Part shown: piece by piece, positions 43,896 to 55,100 of the stretch
Position numbering within the stretch: the first letter of the stretch is position 1
Layout of the letters: each line of letters starts with the position of its first letter
From: Microstegium vimineum
Taxonomy: Eukaryota; Streptophyta; Magnoliopsida; Poales; Poaceae
Length of the DNA stretch: 64,000 nt
Reading direction: 5' to 3'
Assembly: GCA_022036555.1 (NCBI GenBank)
Contig: CM039141.1
Span: 6,855,773 to 6,919,772 of the forward strand
Position numbers and translations under genes: made by a program
The notes under the pieces: generated by a model
Database searches by the model: none
What the model was told of the DNA's origin: nothing
The model's input: only the letters and a program-made list of their open reading frames with translations

Positions 43896-44096
43896 GGATC
43901 TGTTTGTGACTGCTCCACAAACTCTGCTCCGTAAACTCTATGATGGAGTAGCTTTATAAAAAATTGGAATTTGTGGAGTACCTTTTTAGTACCTTTTTAG
44001 ATGCTCTCACAACTTCATATTTTTTTCTAGAACTATGTACGTAAAACTAAAACCGTTTGGCTAAAAACATGGAGCGGAGCAGTTCCAAACAAGCTC
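43896..44096. repeat. hAT-like MITE
   Basis: The left end GATCTGTTTGTGACTGCTCC and the right end GGAGCAGTTCCAAACAAGCT are inverted repeats. No clear target duplication. Confidence 0.6.
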
Positions 44097-44598
44097 TGTA
44101 TATCTCTATTGTAATGACTACTTTTCCACCGTGCGGGCGTTTGGCAACGCGCGCGCACGTGTCCTGCGCCGTCCATCTACCATCCACGGTTCTTGTTTCA
44201 GCGGTGCGGACATTTGCCAACACGTATGCACGCTCCTTCCACGACGCTTCCAGTAGCCCCAGTCAAGAGCCCGTTGCATTCTCCATTTCTTCCCCCTTCT
44301 CTTTACACGCGTAGGAACCCGACCCCGCCGAATTCCTCCCGGGCTCCACCTCGCCGTCGGCCATCCATCCACCAACGGCACCGGCACCGGCACCGGCACC
44401 GGCCCCTCCCTCGCCCGCCTCTCTCTCCCCTACCCCTCCTCCTTCCCCCTCGCAGCCAGATCTAGTTGCGCCGGTTGCCACGCCAACAACAACCCTAGCC
44501 GCGACGAGCTCCACCACCGTGGGATAGAGGGGGCCACGCCGCCGGAGCCGCTGACCCGATGCATGTGGATTTGATGTCCCCCACGCGCCGCGGATCCG

Positions 44599-45024
44599 AT
44601 GCTGCTCGAGCAGTCCCCCAGCCCCAGGCACAATCCCAGACGAGGATCCCAAGCGGTGGACACAGAGCCCTCCCTCGTCGGCGACGGTGGCTCGGCGGAG
44701 CGGTGGCGTGCGGAGGCGGCGCGGGCGTTCCAACACTACTTGGACTGTGCGGCGCCGCACACAGCGAGCCGGTGGGCGTGCACGCTCGCGGCTGCGGCGG
44801 TGTACGCGCTGCGGGTCAACATCGTCACCTACAGGCTGGGCATCTTCCTGCTCAACCTCTTCATCGGCTTCCTATCCCCCATGGTTGACCAGGAGGTCGA
44901 GGCGCTCAAGGCTAGGCCCACGCTCCCCACCCGTGGCTCCGACGAGTTCAAGCCCTTCATCTGCAGCCACCCTGTGTTCAAGTTCTGGTATGCCACTGCG
45001 TTTTCTGCTATGACCTCTTTTTAG
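44599..45024 (+). pseudogene. RER1-like (ER retention receptor) gene, truncated
   Basis: The frame contains AERWRAEAARAFQHYLDCAA, YALRVN directly followed by IVTYRLGIFLLNLFIGFLSP, and RGSDEFKPFICSHPVFKFWY. These are diagnostic of RER1, a four-pass Golgi membrane protein that returns escaped proteins to the ER. It differs from the family in three ways. Where an ATG is expected before DTEPSLVG there is GTG. Several residues are missing between YALRV and IVTY. The frame stops (AFSAMTSF) soon after FKFWY, before the last membrane spans, and no later exon is recognised downstream. The upstream ATG at 44599 would add an unrelated leader. Likely a pseudogene. Confidence 0.7.
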
Positions 45025-46287
45025 ACTATGCTTAGTTCGAAGTTTTGTCGCACTGGCCGAGCTGATCGCTAGTAACTATTTACTAGGGAACCAATCCTAT
45101 AAGGCAACTAAAGCGATATGCTGCTTTGGTGCTAGATTTCGATTGAACCAGCTATGTTGGCTACTGATCTTTGCCATTCAGGCTTTCACCAACCAACCAG
45201 ATAGCTAATGTGTCTCACAGATTGTACCGACCACCTGAAATTATCAATCATCTGATATGATAGTATTACATTAGTACTGCTATTGATACTTCAATTTAGG
45301 GGCAATTTGTACTACTGCTCGATACTATAGTATTACTATTAGCTCTTTTTGAAGCCTAACCGTCATTATTTTATTTTTGCAACACCAGAAATCCATGAGA
45401 TCTGTTGCTCGAGTCATGTCAAGGCAATATATTTCTATCTCACAAAGTTGCAGTCTTTCGCCATGTTCGCTTGTTCATATCAGCGCTTTCAGCCAGCCTT
45501 TCAGCAGTGTTTTTCTCTCATAACAAATCAGCATGAGCCAGAATCATGAGCCAGAATCAGAAACGACCAAGCAAACATGACCAAGCAAACATGCCATTTG
45601 TTGCCTGAAGGACAGACACAGTCACACAAGCTTCATTACTCACAAATTGCTTCTTTTCTTTTTCTTCCTGGAAGTAACGAATATATTTGAACTAGCTAGC
45701 GCAGAACATTTATGAACAGGCTAGATGGCATTAGGTGACTGCTAATTAATGCATGAAAATTGGAAATAATCAGTGAAAATGGAAATAATCATAGAGGATT
45801 TAATCAGGGGCGTCTTTTGCTCTTCCAGCAGCTTGGTCTTAATTTGCTGGTAAAATTACACTGCAAGAACAACACCTGTTGATCTTGCTTGTTACAGTAT
45901 ATAGAGTAGTCCATTGTTTACTCCTACTAGTCCTAGACTCCTAGTAGTACTAGTTACTTATAGGTAAATAAAAGATGGCAAAATAAGAGCAGAAATGACA
46001 CCTCGTCAAAAGAAGAAAAAAAAAGGTAAAAAATACTACAGACTGATAATTACACATGAGCCGCATATACAGAACTGCCACTGCGGCATTAATTTGGATC
46101 GTGACAGAAAATAAAAGGAATCAAAACTGTAGTGCTGCAATTAATTTAATTTAATTTACACCACAGTGGTGCGTTCTTGTATATTGCATACGGTGTAGTA
46201 CTGTAGTGCCATGGATCAAAGGTTGTGGCCATGGCAAGGACCGAGGGACAGGCACTCGATCAGGTTGGTGATGAGAGCAGTCGTCGG
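45025..46287. other. Intergenic; one MITE at 45460-45595
   Basis: AT-rich DNA. Bases 45460-45595 form a MITE with ends GCCATGTTCGCTTG and CCAAGCAAACATGCC (inverted), related to 8039-8139. Nothing else is recognised. Confidence 0.5.
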
Positions 46288-46570
46288 TCACTGCGTGGGG
46301 ATGAGAGGCGACGTCGTCGTTGTCGGCGGCTGCGTGTTACTGACGGACTGGACGAGCCAGTCCGACTCCGGCAGCGGCTGCATGGGCGGCAGCGAGAAGT
46401 GGCCGACGGTGGAGCTCCCGCTGCGGACCTCCTGCATGCATGGTGAGCAGCGCGGCGACGGCCACCGCCTGCCGTTCCTGCTGGCAGGAGGGAAGACGGC
46501 CTCCATCATGGCCTGACGAGGTCGGTGTTGGCGAAGAAGGGCTGGCGGAGCACGCCGGCGATGACGGAAT
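46288..46570 (-). other. Possible exon or gene fragment, unidentified
   Basis: On the minus strand a frame with strong GC3 bias runs through MMEAVFPPASRNGRRWPSPR and LPPMQPLPESDWLVQSVSNT to a TGA at 46288. It resembles the C-terminal end of a grass protein, but I do not recognise the family. It lies ~150 bases upstream of the H2B promoter on the opposite strand. Confidence 0.3.
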
Positions 46571-46715
46571 TGCCTTCGTATAGCCAATATGCACCATTAT
46601 TACTGATTTATTACTGCACTCAAAAAATGCAACGAAATTCGAATCCTGTAATAAAACACGCCATGAACCTCACCACCAATTGAAGATGTGAACATGCATC
46701 GTCAGAGAACCTAGG

Positions 46716-46853
46716 CCACGTCAGCGATCCGCTCCAAAACGCATCTCAGCCGTCCAAGCTGTTACCCCCACCAACGCCTGGCGGTCGTCCACGCCAGCGA
46801 TCCGCGGCATCCACCTCACCACCAATCAGCGCGCAGGGCATCCGCTCTATAAA
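46716..46853 (+). promoter_or_regulatory. Histone H2B promoter: two type I elements, CCAAT and TATA
   Basis: CCACGTCAGCGATCCGCT lies at 46716-46733 and CCACGCCAGCGATCCGCG at 46789-46806. CCAAT lies at 46822-46826 and TATAAA at 46848-46853. The first element is the same as in the H4 promoter (25211-25228) except for its last base. Confidence 0.88.
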
Positions 46854-46981
46854 GCAGCCGTCCCCTCCCCGCCTTCTTCCTCACAAATCATCAGCTACCA
46901 CCCGGCGCATTCTCGAATTCCCCCGAGCAAAGCAAACCCTACCGCCCTTTCCCAACCTCCGTTCCGACCCGACCCGACCCG

Positions 46982-47443
46982 ATGGCGCCCAAGGCGGAGA
47001 AGAAGCCGGCGGCGAAGAAGCCCGTGGCGGAGGAGGAGTCGGCGGCCCCGGCAGAGAAGGCCCCCGCGGGGAAGAAGCCGAAGGCGGAGAAGCGGATCCC
47101 AGCGGGCAAGTCTGCCGCCAAGGAAGGCGGCGAGGCCAAGAGGGGGAGGAAGAAGGGCAAGAAGAGCGTGGAGACGTACAAGATCTACATCTTCAAGGTG
47201 CTGAAGCAGGTGCACCCGGACATCGGCATCTCCTCCAAGGCCATGTCCATTATGAACTCGTTCATCAACGACATCTTCGAGAAGCTCGCCGGTGAGGCTG
47301 CCAAGCTCGCTCGGTACAACAAGAAGCCCACCATCACCTCCCGCGAGATCCAGACCTCCGTCCGCCTTGTCCTCCCTGGGGAGCTCGCCAAGCACGCCGT
47401 CTCTGAGGGTACCAAGGCCGTCACCAAGTTCACCTCGTCTTAG
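46982..47443 (+). CDS. Histone H2B
   Basis: Intronless frame of 153 residues. The N-terminal tail (MAPKAEKKPAAKKPVAEEES ...) is long and rich in Lys/Ala/Pro, as in plant H2B. The fold region contains KKGKKSVETYKIYIFKVLKQ, HPDIGISSKAMSIMNSFIND and TSREIQTSVRLVLPGELAKH, ending AVTKFTSS then TAG. The C-terminal Lys-containing AVTKFTSS is the conserved ubiquitination region. H2B pairs with H2A in the nucleosome. The start is the first ATG after the TATA box and a ~100-base leader. No anomalies. Confidence 0.98.
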   Translation: MAPKAEKKPAAKKPVAEEESAAPAEKAPAGKKPKAEKRIPAGKSAAKEGGEAKRGRKKGKKSVETYKIYIFKVLKQVHPDIGISSKAMSIMNSFINDIFEKLAGEAAKLARYNKKPTITSREIQTSVRLVLPGELAKHAVSEGTKAVTKFTSS

Positions 47444-48888
47444 GCTTCTTCTTGTCTTCGTGTGAGTGAGATGAGATGCTGGTGGCACTGGCATCTATTA
47501 GGTCGGATGCCTGGCCGTTTCGTGTCGTGTAAGTGCTGTGGTGGCTTTTGGCTGAATGAAATGGAGACCTGAATGTCTGCTTGCCATATTATAATCTGTC
47601 AATTGTTGGGGGTTCAGATTGGGACCGGCATGGCTAATTTGTATCAAAGGGCAGTTTGGTTCTTCGATTGAAATGTTTAGTTCGGCGTTCTAGTGCTTTG
47701 CAGGTCGAATGCGTTGGTCTCCAGCCTTCACAAGCTATTCCCATGCATCTTCTATCACCTGCACTCCCAGAAAAAGAGTGGACTGAATTTGCGCTTTTGC
47801 AGGGATCAACGCTATGGAATCAAGGAGCAGGCATCCTTGCTGCCCTTGTTTGTTGGCTATTACTTATGTTTTCTTCGAGGATTACAATTTATTGATGTAG
47901 CTATATATATAAAGGTCGTTTTTGCAATGCTCTACTATTCTTGCTTCCCAATTTCCAGAAATCTCTGTAACGGTCTCCTGAGGACCAAACCTGATTGTCC
48001 CGAACCTTTTTGTACAGTCTTGAAGAGTAGTAGCTTCCCTGCCAGGAGGTTTAATTTCCATAAATTTGTCAAACGATCTCTTGAGGGCCAAACCTGAATG
48101 TCCTGAGCCTTTTTGTGCAGTCTCGAAGAGTATTAGGTCAGTTATTTACTGAACCTGGTTGTCTTGAATCTTGGAGTACAGTCAATTGTTTGCGGTGCTC
48201 ATCCTCGGCATTGTAAAGTTGAATACATTGGCCAATCCAACGAATTTTCGATTATATGCAGTGTTTTTTTTTCTTTGTGGGATGGCTGTTTGTAAACAAG
48301 TAGGAATCATGAATGACTTTGTTTTGGGGAAGTTGGGAGTTTAGCTAAGGAGATGGTTGTGGGTTGCTAATAAATAGTATAATCCTATTTGTTTGTTTTG
48401 TTTATGTCCATTGTCTTGGAGCCGTTAATAATTGATACATATATAAATGATGATGTCAGCCTCTGCTACGTTAGGAATTCTCTGATTCTCTCCCTTGCTG
48501 TTCAGTAATCTTGCTTGTTGTTCCTATGCAAACATGTCACATGTGAGACACCAACACAGTTTTGCTACCATCTAGCAAACAGCGGTAGTTTGCTAATGCT
48601 AAGTGCATCTGCCAACTAACTATACATAATAATAATAATGCTAGTCCTGTGATACATTATTTTCTTCGTACGACAGATGAACATTGATCTCGTTTGCCAC
48701 CCTTTATCCCCACAGCCTCAAGGACTACAATGCACCTGTTGCTATTTCAAGAAGAAGCATTGAACAGTCTTGGTAGCTCACATTGTAGCCTGGTGAAGGA
48801 AAACTGTTCTTGTTTCAAGAAGCATTGAGCAGTCCTGGTAGCTCACATCGTATAGTCTGGTGAAGGAAAACTGAAAGATGCACACCAC
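47444..48888. other. H2B 3' region and intergenic DNA
   Basis: T-rich 3' UTR-like sequence is followed by AT-rich DNA. A repeated phrase, TGAGG(A/G)CCAAACCTGA, occurs near 47980 and 48075, so a short local duplication is likely. No gene is recognised. Confidence 0.4.
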
Positions 48889-49530
48889 TTGCTCCACCAG
48901 ATCAATGGGTTTGAATTACAGAATTCACAACACAAGCAACTAAGCAGCTGGTCAACTTCAAATGCATACATATACATCAGTATATGTGCACGAAGATACG
49001 ATAGCCTGGGCTCCTGGCACAGCCTCACAGGAGAAACTGCCCTCTCTAGTTCCCTTGGAAATATGCACAAGCTCATCCATGGAATATTTTGAAAGTGGAA
49101 ACCAACCTCAGTTATTCCTCAGCAGAGACTGAACTACTGAACTGCATCAAACCAGTCATCACTTTTCAGGGCTTGTAAAATGTGGCTGAAGACAAATGTC
49201 AAAGTGGACACTCTCCTTGATGCCTTGAAAACACATCCACAGTCTGGATCGCAGAGATGTCCACTGTAGCAAACAAGTAAACATATAGCAAGAGAAGAAG
49301 GCCCAAAACCATTTTGATTGCACGCTGTAACTCAAGTTTTCAGTCGTATATCACTGCTATAATTCCTCAAAGTACTGCAGATCTGAGTACCCAGTAGAGG
49401 TACTGGCTATGTATTGCCAAAAGGGCCTTCCATCATTGATATACCTGGAGATACTCAAATGCATTAAGGCTGAAATTTCAATTGCAGATGAAGGAGCATG
49501 ATATTTAAAGGAATTTGAATGTAAATACGA
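48889..49530 (-). pseudogene. Partial duplicate of the HAD hydrolase gene (exons 3 and 4 plus 3' UTR)
   Basis: Minus-strand YINDGRPFWQYIASTSTGYS, then DLQYFEEL with TAG (49440-49357), copies exon 3 of the gene at 56833-59939 (YVNDGRPFWQYIVSSSTGCS). Bases 49260-49140 copy exon 4 with indels. Bases 49090-48960 match that gene's downstream region near 56640-56765 (CCCTTGGAAATATG). Exons 5 and 6 and ~650 bases between are missing, with the junction at a GGAATATT shared by both parts. It is frameshifted and has no exon 1 or 2. Confidence 0.85.
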
Positions 49531-49559
49531 ATTTGGGAGTCTGAAACTTAAATCACGTA

Positions 49560-49654
49560 CTCCCTGCATTCAAAATTGTAAGTTGTTCTAGCTTTGTCCT
49601 AAGTTTGACTTAGGACAGAACTAGACTGACCAGCATTTTGAGGATCAGAGGGGG
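49560..49654. repeat. Very short Stowaway-like MITE
   Basis: CTCCCTGCATTCAAAATTGT at the left and GATCAGAGGGGG at the right, flanked by TA on both sides (49558-49559, 49655-49656). A TTCTAGCTTTGTCCTAAG / CTTAGGACAGAACTAG foldback occupies the interior. Confidence 0.65.
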
Positions 49655-49767
49655 TATGATGTGCCTGGAGGGCTGCGAGGCTCCCAAGATTACAGCTCTA
49701 TTTCTTAGTAACATAATAAACCAATAGTTTGTTCCAGTACATGTGTGGGCACTGGGCAGGCAAGAAG

Positions 49768-50975
49768 GAGAAATTTTGATATTTGACATCGAATTTATTG
49801 AAAATAAGAAAAGAGAAAAAAGAGAGAAATCCCTTATATTGAAACAATTCGCAGTTCTAGTGTCAAATTTTGAAAGACAAACGAATGAGAAATTTTGATA
49901 TTTGACATCGAATTTGTCTGCCTCGCAACATTTGACATCCAATTCGTTTGCCTTTCGGAATTTGATACTAGAGCTGCGAATTGTTTCGATTCAAGGGATT
50001 TCCATGATTTCGTCTCTTTTTCTATTTTCCTTTAATCCTTTCTTCTCTCCCCGGCATCTAAAAAGATCAAACTACCCCTAGGATACGGACGAGCACCCGC
50101 TTGTCTGCTCCTACGCCGCCACTCCGTCGCCGGCGAACCCCTCCATCCCCTCCGCTGCCCTCTTCCTCCCCTTCCCTTCCCGACCACCCTCTCTATCGCC
50201 AGCGAGCGCTCTCCGCCGTCGAGCCTTCGCTGGCGAGCCCCTCCACCCCCTCCTCTGCCCTCCTCCTCCCTTCCAGACCAACCTGTTTCCTGACGAGCTG
50301 CCGCCAAGCTGCAGCAGCCAAGCCCGTGATAGCCGCGGCGGAGGGCGGGGCCTGCGCGTGGAGAGTGTCTGCCGCGGCCGGTGGAGCCGGCGCAGTGGGC
50401 GCGCGGGGAGCAGCCCGTGGCGATGGGAACTGCTCGCAAACAGCCGCACGCGCGCGCCCTGTAAAGGCAGCGAAGATCAACGCCTGCACCTTCTACATCG
50501 TTTGCATGCCGGAGACGCTCGTGCTGGCATCTGGTTCGCATTGCTCGAAGCAGGCCACGAGGCCTGCATGCTCCGGCCATCGGCGGCCGAGCTCGTGCGC
50601 GACGCGCGTGGACACGGCGCAGCTGAGGGAGCGCGGGAACATGTAGAGCCGTGATGTGGTCTATCAGTATCCTGGGCGCGAGTGGACGAAGGTTCAAGGT
50701 GAGGGCCGGCGGCGGCCGGAGCCGTCCGTTCGACGACGCGGAGTTGCCGAACGGAGGACCTGGAATCTTTGTTTTAGAAGGAAGGGGTACTATTGTACTT
50801 TCCCATGTCCTGAATAGTGAGAGTGATATATTGAAAATAAGAAAGGAGATAAAAAGAGAGAAATCCCTTATATTGAAACAATTCGCAGTTCTAGTGTCAA
50901 ATTTTGAAAGACAAACGAATTGGATGTCAAATGTTGCGAGGCGGACGAATTCGATGTTAAATATCAAAATTTCTC
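49768..50975. mobile_element. Pack-MULE-like element, 1208 bp, 9-bp target duplication
   Basis: Both ends read GAGAAATTTTGATATTT inward. An exact 9-bp duplication GGCAAGAAG flanks them (49759-49767 and 50976-50984). The left side is rearranged: the TIR start (49768-49797) is followed by a segment in the opposite sense, matching ~50830-50920, and then a second, fuller TIR copy (49887-50043). The right TIR is about 50815-50975. The interior (50090-50760) is GC-rich and of gene-like composition on both strands, but I cannot name a parent gene. There is no transposase. Confidence 0.8.
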
Positions 50976-50984
50976 GGCAAGAAG

Positions 50985-52410
50985 GGGAAATTTCAGGAAT
51001 TGCCCCCCTACCAAACAGCCATCACCCATTTGACACCCTCCCAAAAGACTTCACAAAATTGCCAAGATGAGTTAAAACAAATGAAACAAGCTAACTGAAA
51101 CAGAAAAAGGGCTTGACACTAAAGACTATCACAGAAAATTATAACACATAATGGATATACCTGAGAAATAAATAAATACAGAATGAAGCAAAATCATTTA
51201 TCTTTTTTGTCACTAAAGTTTGTTATTTTCTAATACGTTTTGCAAGGAGATTACTCAGAAATTGTAGGATATTCACACCTATACAAGACAAGGACATCCC
51301 TCAGATTGAAAATGATAAGAAAAAAAACTCTTAGGTTACAATCAGCATGCTGGAGAGCACACATATAAGGTAGAGACAATAACAGCAACAAAGCCTTATA
51401 TATGGTAGATACATAGTTTTTTTTTGGCAATAAATGTTTAGTTTGCACGAAAGAGTGATATTATTAATCTTCTATATTAGCATCTTCTTAAAGACATGGT
51501 CAGAAAGGGATGATCAGAGAAAATGGGCTAATGGTTCACTTGCAAGACGAATACATTATACGAGATTACATTTAAAAGTATTCCAACCAATGTTCGCACA
51601 AAAGGCCTGATCCAAGCAAAGAAACCCCTCATAATTTATTAGCATGTATCGATGGACTGGAGTTATTTTGCAGTCCATGGCAGAGTGGAATATGTATTTG
51701 GTTATACCTCATACACTAATTCTACATTAGCTATGAGCTCAGTTACCATCACCCGAATGCTCTTCATACACTAATTCCACATTAGTATGAACTTAGTGAA
51801 CATTGATTCAATCCTACTCTCAGGAAATATGATATGCGGAGAAAAGCAAAATAACACAAAGCAAAGTATTATAAGAACAGAACAGTGGAGAAAGGAAAAT
51901 TTCAGTGCAACTGCAGAAGTAAAGATCCATCAATTGTTGCTCATCTCACCTTGTCCTGTAGCATTACAAATCATGGTCAGATTTAAGGAGCTTCATGGTG
52001 TAAGTGGCCTGTAATACCTTCTCAGACGAGGAACAACCTGACTTGGTGGTGGGAAGTAGACCATAAAAAGATCCCAAGAGCCAAATGAGAGATTCCATGC
52101 GACACACTTTATTGATCAAGTGAGAAGGTACATAATTCTCAATAACGTTTCACTTGGCATGCTGCAAATGGTTCACTACATTAAGGAAGAAGCTGAAATC
52201 AGGCAGAGAGGTTCAGCTATTGAGCTTCAGCATGGTCTTCCCCTCTTATTAATTTTATGTTACAGCATGGTATCCCATCATACTGTTGGTGGCTGCTGTT
52301 CTTGTTGTTCCTCTGTTTATTTCATTTTGCGATTTTTCTCCTCCTGTGAATTAGCAGAAGTTCTTCCTTTTACTTCAAGAAGAAGAAGAGGACATATGCT
52401 TTATTGCATG
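50985..52410. other. Intergenic; no recognised gene
   Basis: AT-rich DNA between the Pack-MULE and the stop codon of the PPR gene; the last few hundred bases (to 52410) should include the PPR 3' UTR. Confidence 0.4.
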
Positions 52411-54307
52411 CTACACCAGATCAAGGTTTGGAACATATCCCTCTAGTCTCATCTCATTTACCAGTATGCCCATGAGTCGATACATATCTTCTGCACCATG
52501 CTGTGGTTCAGTGCTTGCATAGAATTCAAGGACTTTGCCATTAACCTCAACCCAGCTGCACCCTGGAGTCTTGCTGACACCCCTCTTCCTCATTAGTCCT
52601 ATCATCCTTGCAGATTCATCCATTTTATCTGAGGTTGCATAAATCTTGGATGACACCACATAGTTCCACGAATTTGATGGCTCCAGCTTCATAATCCTAT
52701 TGATGACCCTCTCACCAACCTCAGCATTCTTGCATTTCCGACAAGCAGCAAGCAAAGCGCCTAACATGACAGCATCTACCTTGCCAGGCATTTTCTCAAT
52801 AAAATCCCATGCTTCTTCTAAATGCCCAGCACGTGCCAACAAATCAACAATGCATGAGTAGTGTTCAATTTTAGGAATGATCTTAAACACAGGTGTTAGG
52901 GAATTGAACAACCGGCGGCCATACTCGATTAGCCCAGCATGTACACAAGCAGAAAGCACTCCTATGAATGTGATATCATCTGGTTGGAGTCCTCTCTCAT
53001 TCCTCATTAATTCAAACTGCTGAATGGCATCACAGCCTCGACCGTTGAAGGCAAGCCCACAGATTAATGCATTCCATGAGGCTTCATTTTTGAATGGCAT
53101 CTTCCCAAAAACATGTGCGGCTTTCTCAAGATCTCCACACTTAGCATACATGTCCACTAAGGCTGTTCCAACATAGACATTGCTGTAGAGGCCTCTGTGT
53201 AAGGCATACCCATCCAGTTCAACTCCAAGCTCCAGTGCACCAACTGCAGCGCAGGATGAGAGGACACCGACCAAGGTTATCTTGTCTGGACGCAGCCCAG
53301 CTTCCCTCATGCTGTGAAACAAGGCTATGGCTTCATTTGACATGCCATTTTGTGCATACCTGCATCAGCTGATATGCCATTTGTAAATATCAGGTCAATC
53401 AATGAATCCTTACTTAATCAGCATTTATTTGCAAGAATAACAGAAGTGTGTCATCATATACTTGCCCGGTGATCATGGCATTCCATGCCACGACATCCTT
53501 ATTGCTGATGCCATCAAACACACGCCGTGCCTCTTCCATCTCTCCACACTTCTCATACATCCCCAAAAGTGCCGACCCAATGAGTGAGTCCACCTCCATC
53601 CCGGCAGACCTCACCCACTCCTCCACCCACTTCCCAAGCACCAAATTGCCAGCATCCCTGCAAGCCGTGAGCACAACCGCCAGAGTCACCCCATTGGGCG
53701 CCACTGCGCCCTCAGTGACCATCGACCGGAACATTCCTTCAACCTCGGCCACCATCCCTGCCCGCTCGTATGCTTTCATTATAGAGTTCCAAGAGACGAC
53801 ATCCCGGTGGGGAATTCCGTCGAACACCCTGCGCGCGTTGAGGTGATCACCGAGGCAGGAGTACATAGTGATGAGGGAGTGGACGGTGTGGTCGTGGTCC
53901 CTGAGGCCGAGCTTCTCGAGTAAAGCGTGGGCGGAGCGGGCGAGGGCTGGGGCTGGGCAGCGAGCGGCGGCGAGGAGGAGGAAAGGGATGGTGTAGGCGT
54001 CGGGTCGGAGCTCGGCGCGGAGCATGCTGAGGAAGAGGCGAACGGAGGTGTCCGGGCGCGACGAGGCGAAGAAGCGGAGCGCGACATTGTAGGAGAAGGC
54101 GGTGGGGGCCGGGTGGGAGGAGAGGAGGAGTAGGACATAGTCGGCGGCGGCGGAGGAGGAGGAGAGGGAGAGGAGCTTGGAGAGGAAATGGTTGTAGGGA
54201 AATGGGCGGTTTGAACGTGCGAGGAAGTGGGCATGGAGCTGCTTGACGGCGGCGAGGGAGCGGCAGCGCGATAGGAGCATAGAGACAGTGGCGGCGGCGG
54301 AATGCAT
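52411..54307 (-). CDS. Pentatricopeptide repeat protein, PLS class with E domain
   Basis: Two exons, 54307-53466 and 53359-52411, give 596 residues. The start MHSAAATVSMLLSRCRSLAA is followed by KQLHAHFLARS. Repeats carry RDVVSWNSIMKAYERAG, KCGEMEEARRVFDGI, ALVDMYAKCGDLEKAAHVFG and ASWNALICGLAFNG. The C-terminus has the E motif (GVSKTPGCSWVEVNGKVLEF) and no DYW domain. Such proteins bind specific organellar RNAs, usually to specify C-to-U editing with a DYW partner, in mitochondria or plastids; the target cannot be read here. The 106-bp intron keeps frame (..MITG|YAQNG..) only if it uses a GC donor (GG|GCAAGT) with a CAG acceptor. With the nearby GT donor the frame would be lost. Confidence 0.92.
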
Positions 54308-54850
54308 TGCTGAAGGTGGTATTGAATATGTTGTAAATTAATAGTTCAATAATATAAAGGCAGACTCCGCTTCGCTTCGGCTCCGTCGCTAGTGTTCCAC
54401 CATGATCAAGTCATTCGTTATTTTTTAAGCCGCCGCACGATGTTGTAACCTGACTTTTGATTATAGTGAGTAGTGTTTGTTAGCTGACGTCCGTGGTTTT
54501 TCTCCTTCGCATTGGAGAGGCTTTTCACGTTAAATCTTATGTCTCGCTGTGATTGATCTTGTGTTCTTCGTCGTATTATCCGCCGTCATTCACAACAGGT
54601 GGCGCAGCCGACGGGTGGTGGAGCTGTCGCCGCTGTCCGTCGCCGGCGGCGTACCAGCGATGCGAGCCGTGTCGGATGGTACCGCCGCCACCGTCCCTGA
54701 AGAAGAAAGACTTTTTGGCGTGCACCGGCATTTCAGCGGCCGCGAAACTGATGTTCAGCTGGCACTGGCAGCACGCCCTTGTCATTGTGCACCGCTGGAT
54801 TTTTTTAGGTGTTTTTTCACATGAGGTCCACGTAAAAATATTATTTGATA
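54308..54850. other. Upstream region of the PPR gene
   Basis: Bases 54308-54430 probably include the PPR 5' UTR and promoter. Bases 54545-54800 are GC-rich with a short plus-strand open frame (MIDLVFFVVLSAVIHNRWRS...) that matches nothing I recognise. Confidence 0.35.
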
Positions 54851-55098
54851 CTCCCTCCGTTCTAAATTATAAGACGTTACAAGAATCTTGAAGAGTCAAA
54901 ACATCTCAAGTTTAACTAATAATTATAGAGAAAACTATACATATTTATAATATTAAATAGACATACTATGAAAATATAATTGATAATGAATTTAATGATA
55001 CTTAGTTGACATCATAAATGTTATTATATTGTCATATAAGTTTAGTCAAACTTGTCTCCAATATTTTTGGGATGTCTTATAATTTGAAACGGAGGGAG
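54851..55098. mobile_element. Stowaway-like MITE, 248 bp
   Basis: CTCCCTCCGTTCTAAATTAT at the left and AATTTGAAACGGAGGGAG at the right, inside TA target duplications (54849-54850, 55099-55100). Same family as 56204-56425 and 58441-58700. Confidence 0.92.
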
Positions 55099-55100
55099 TA

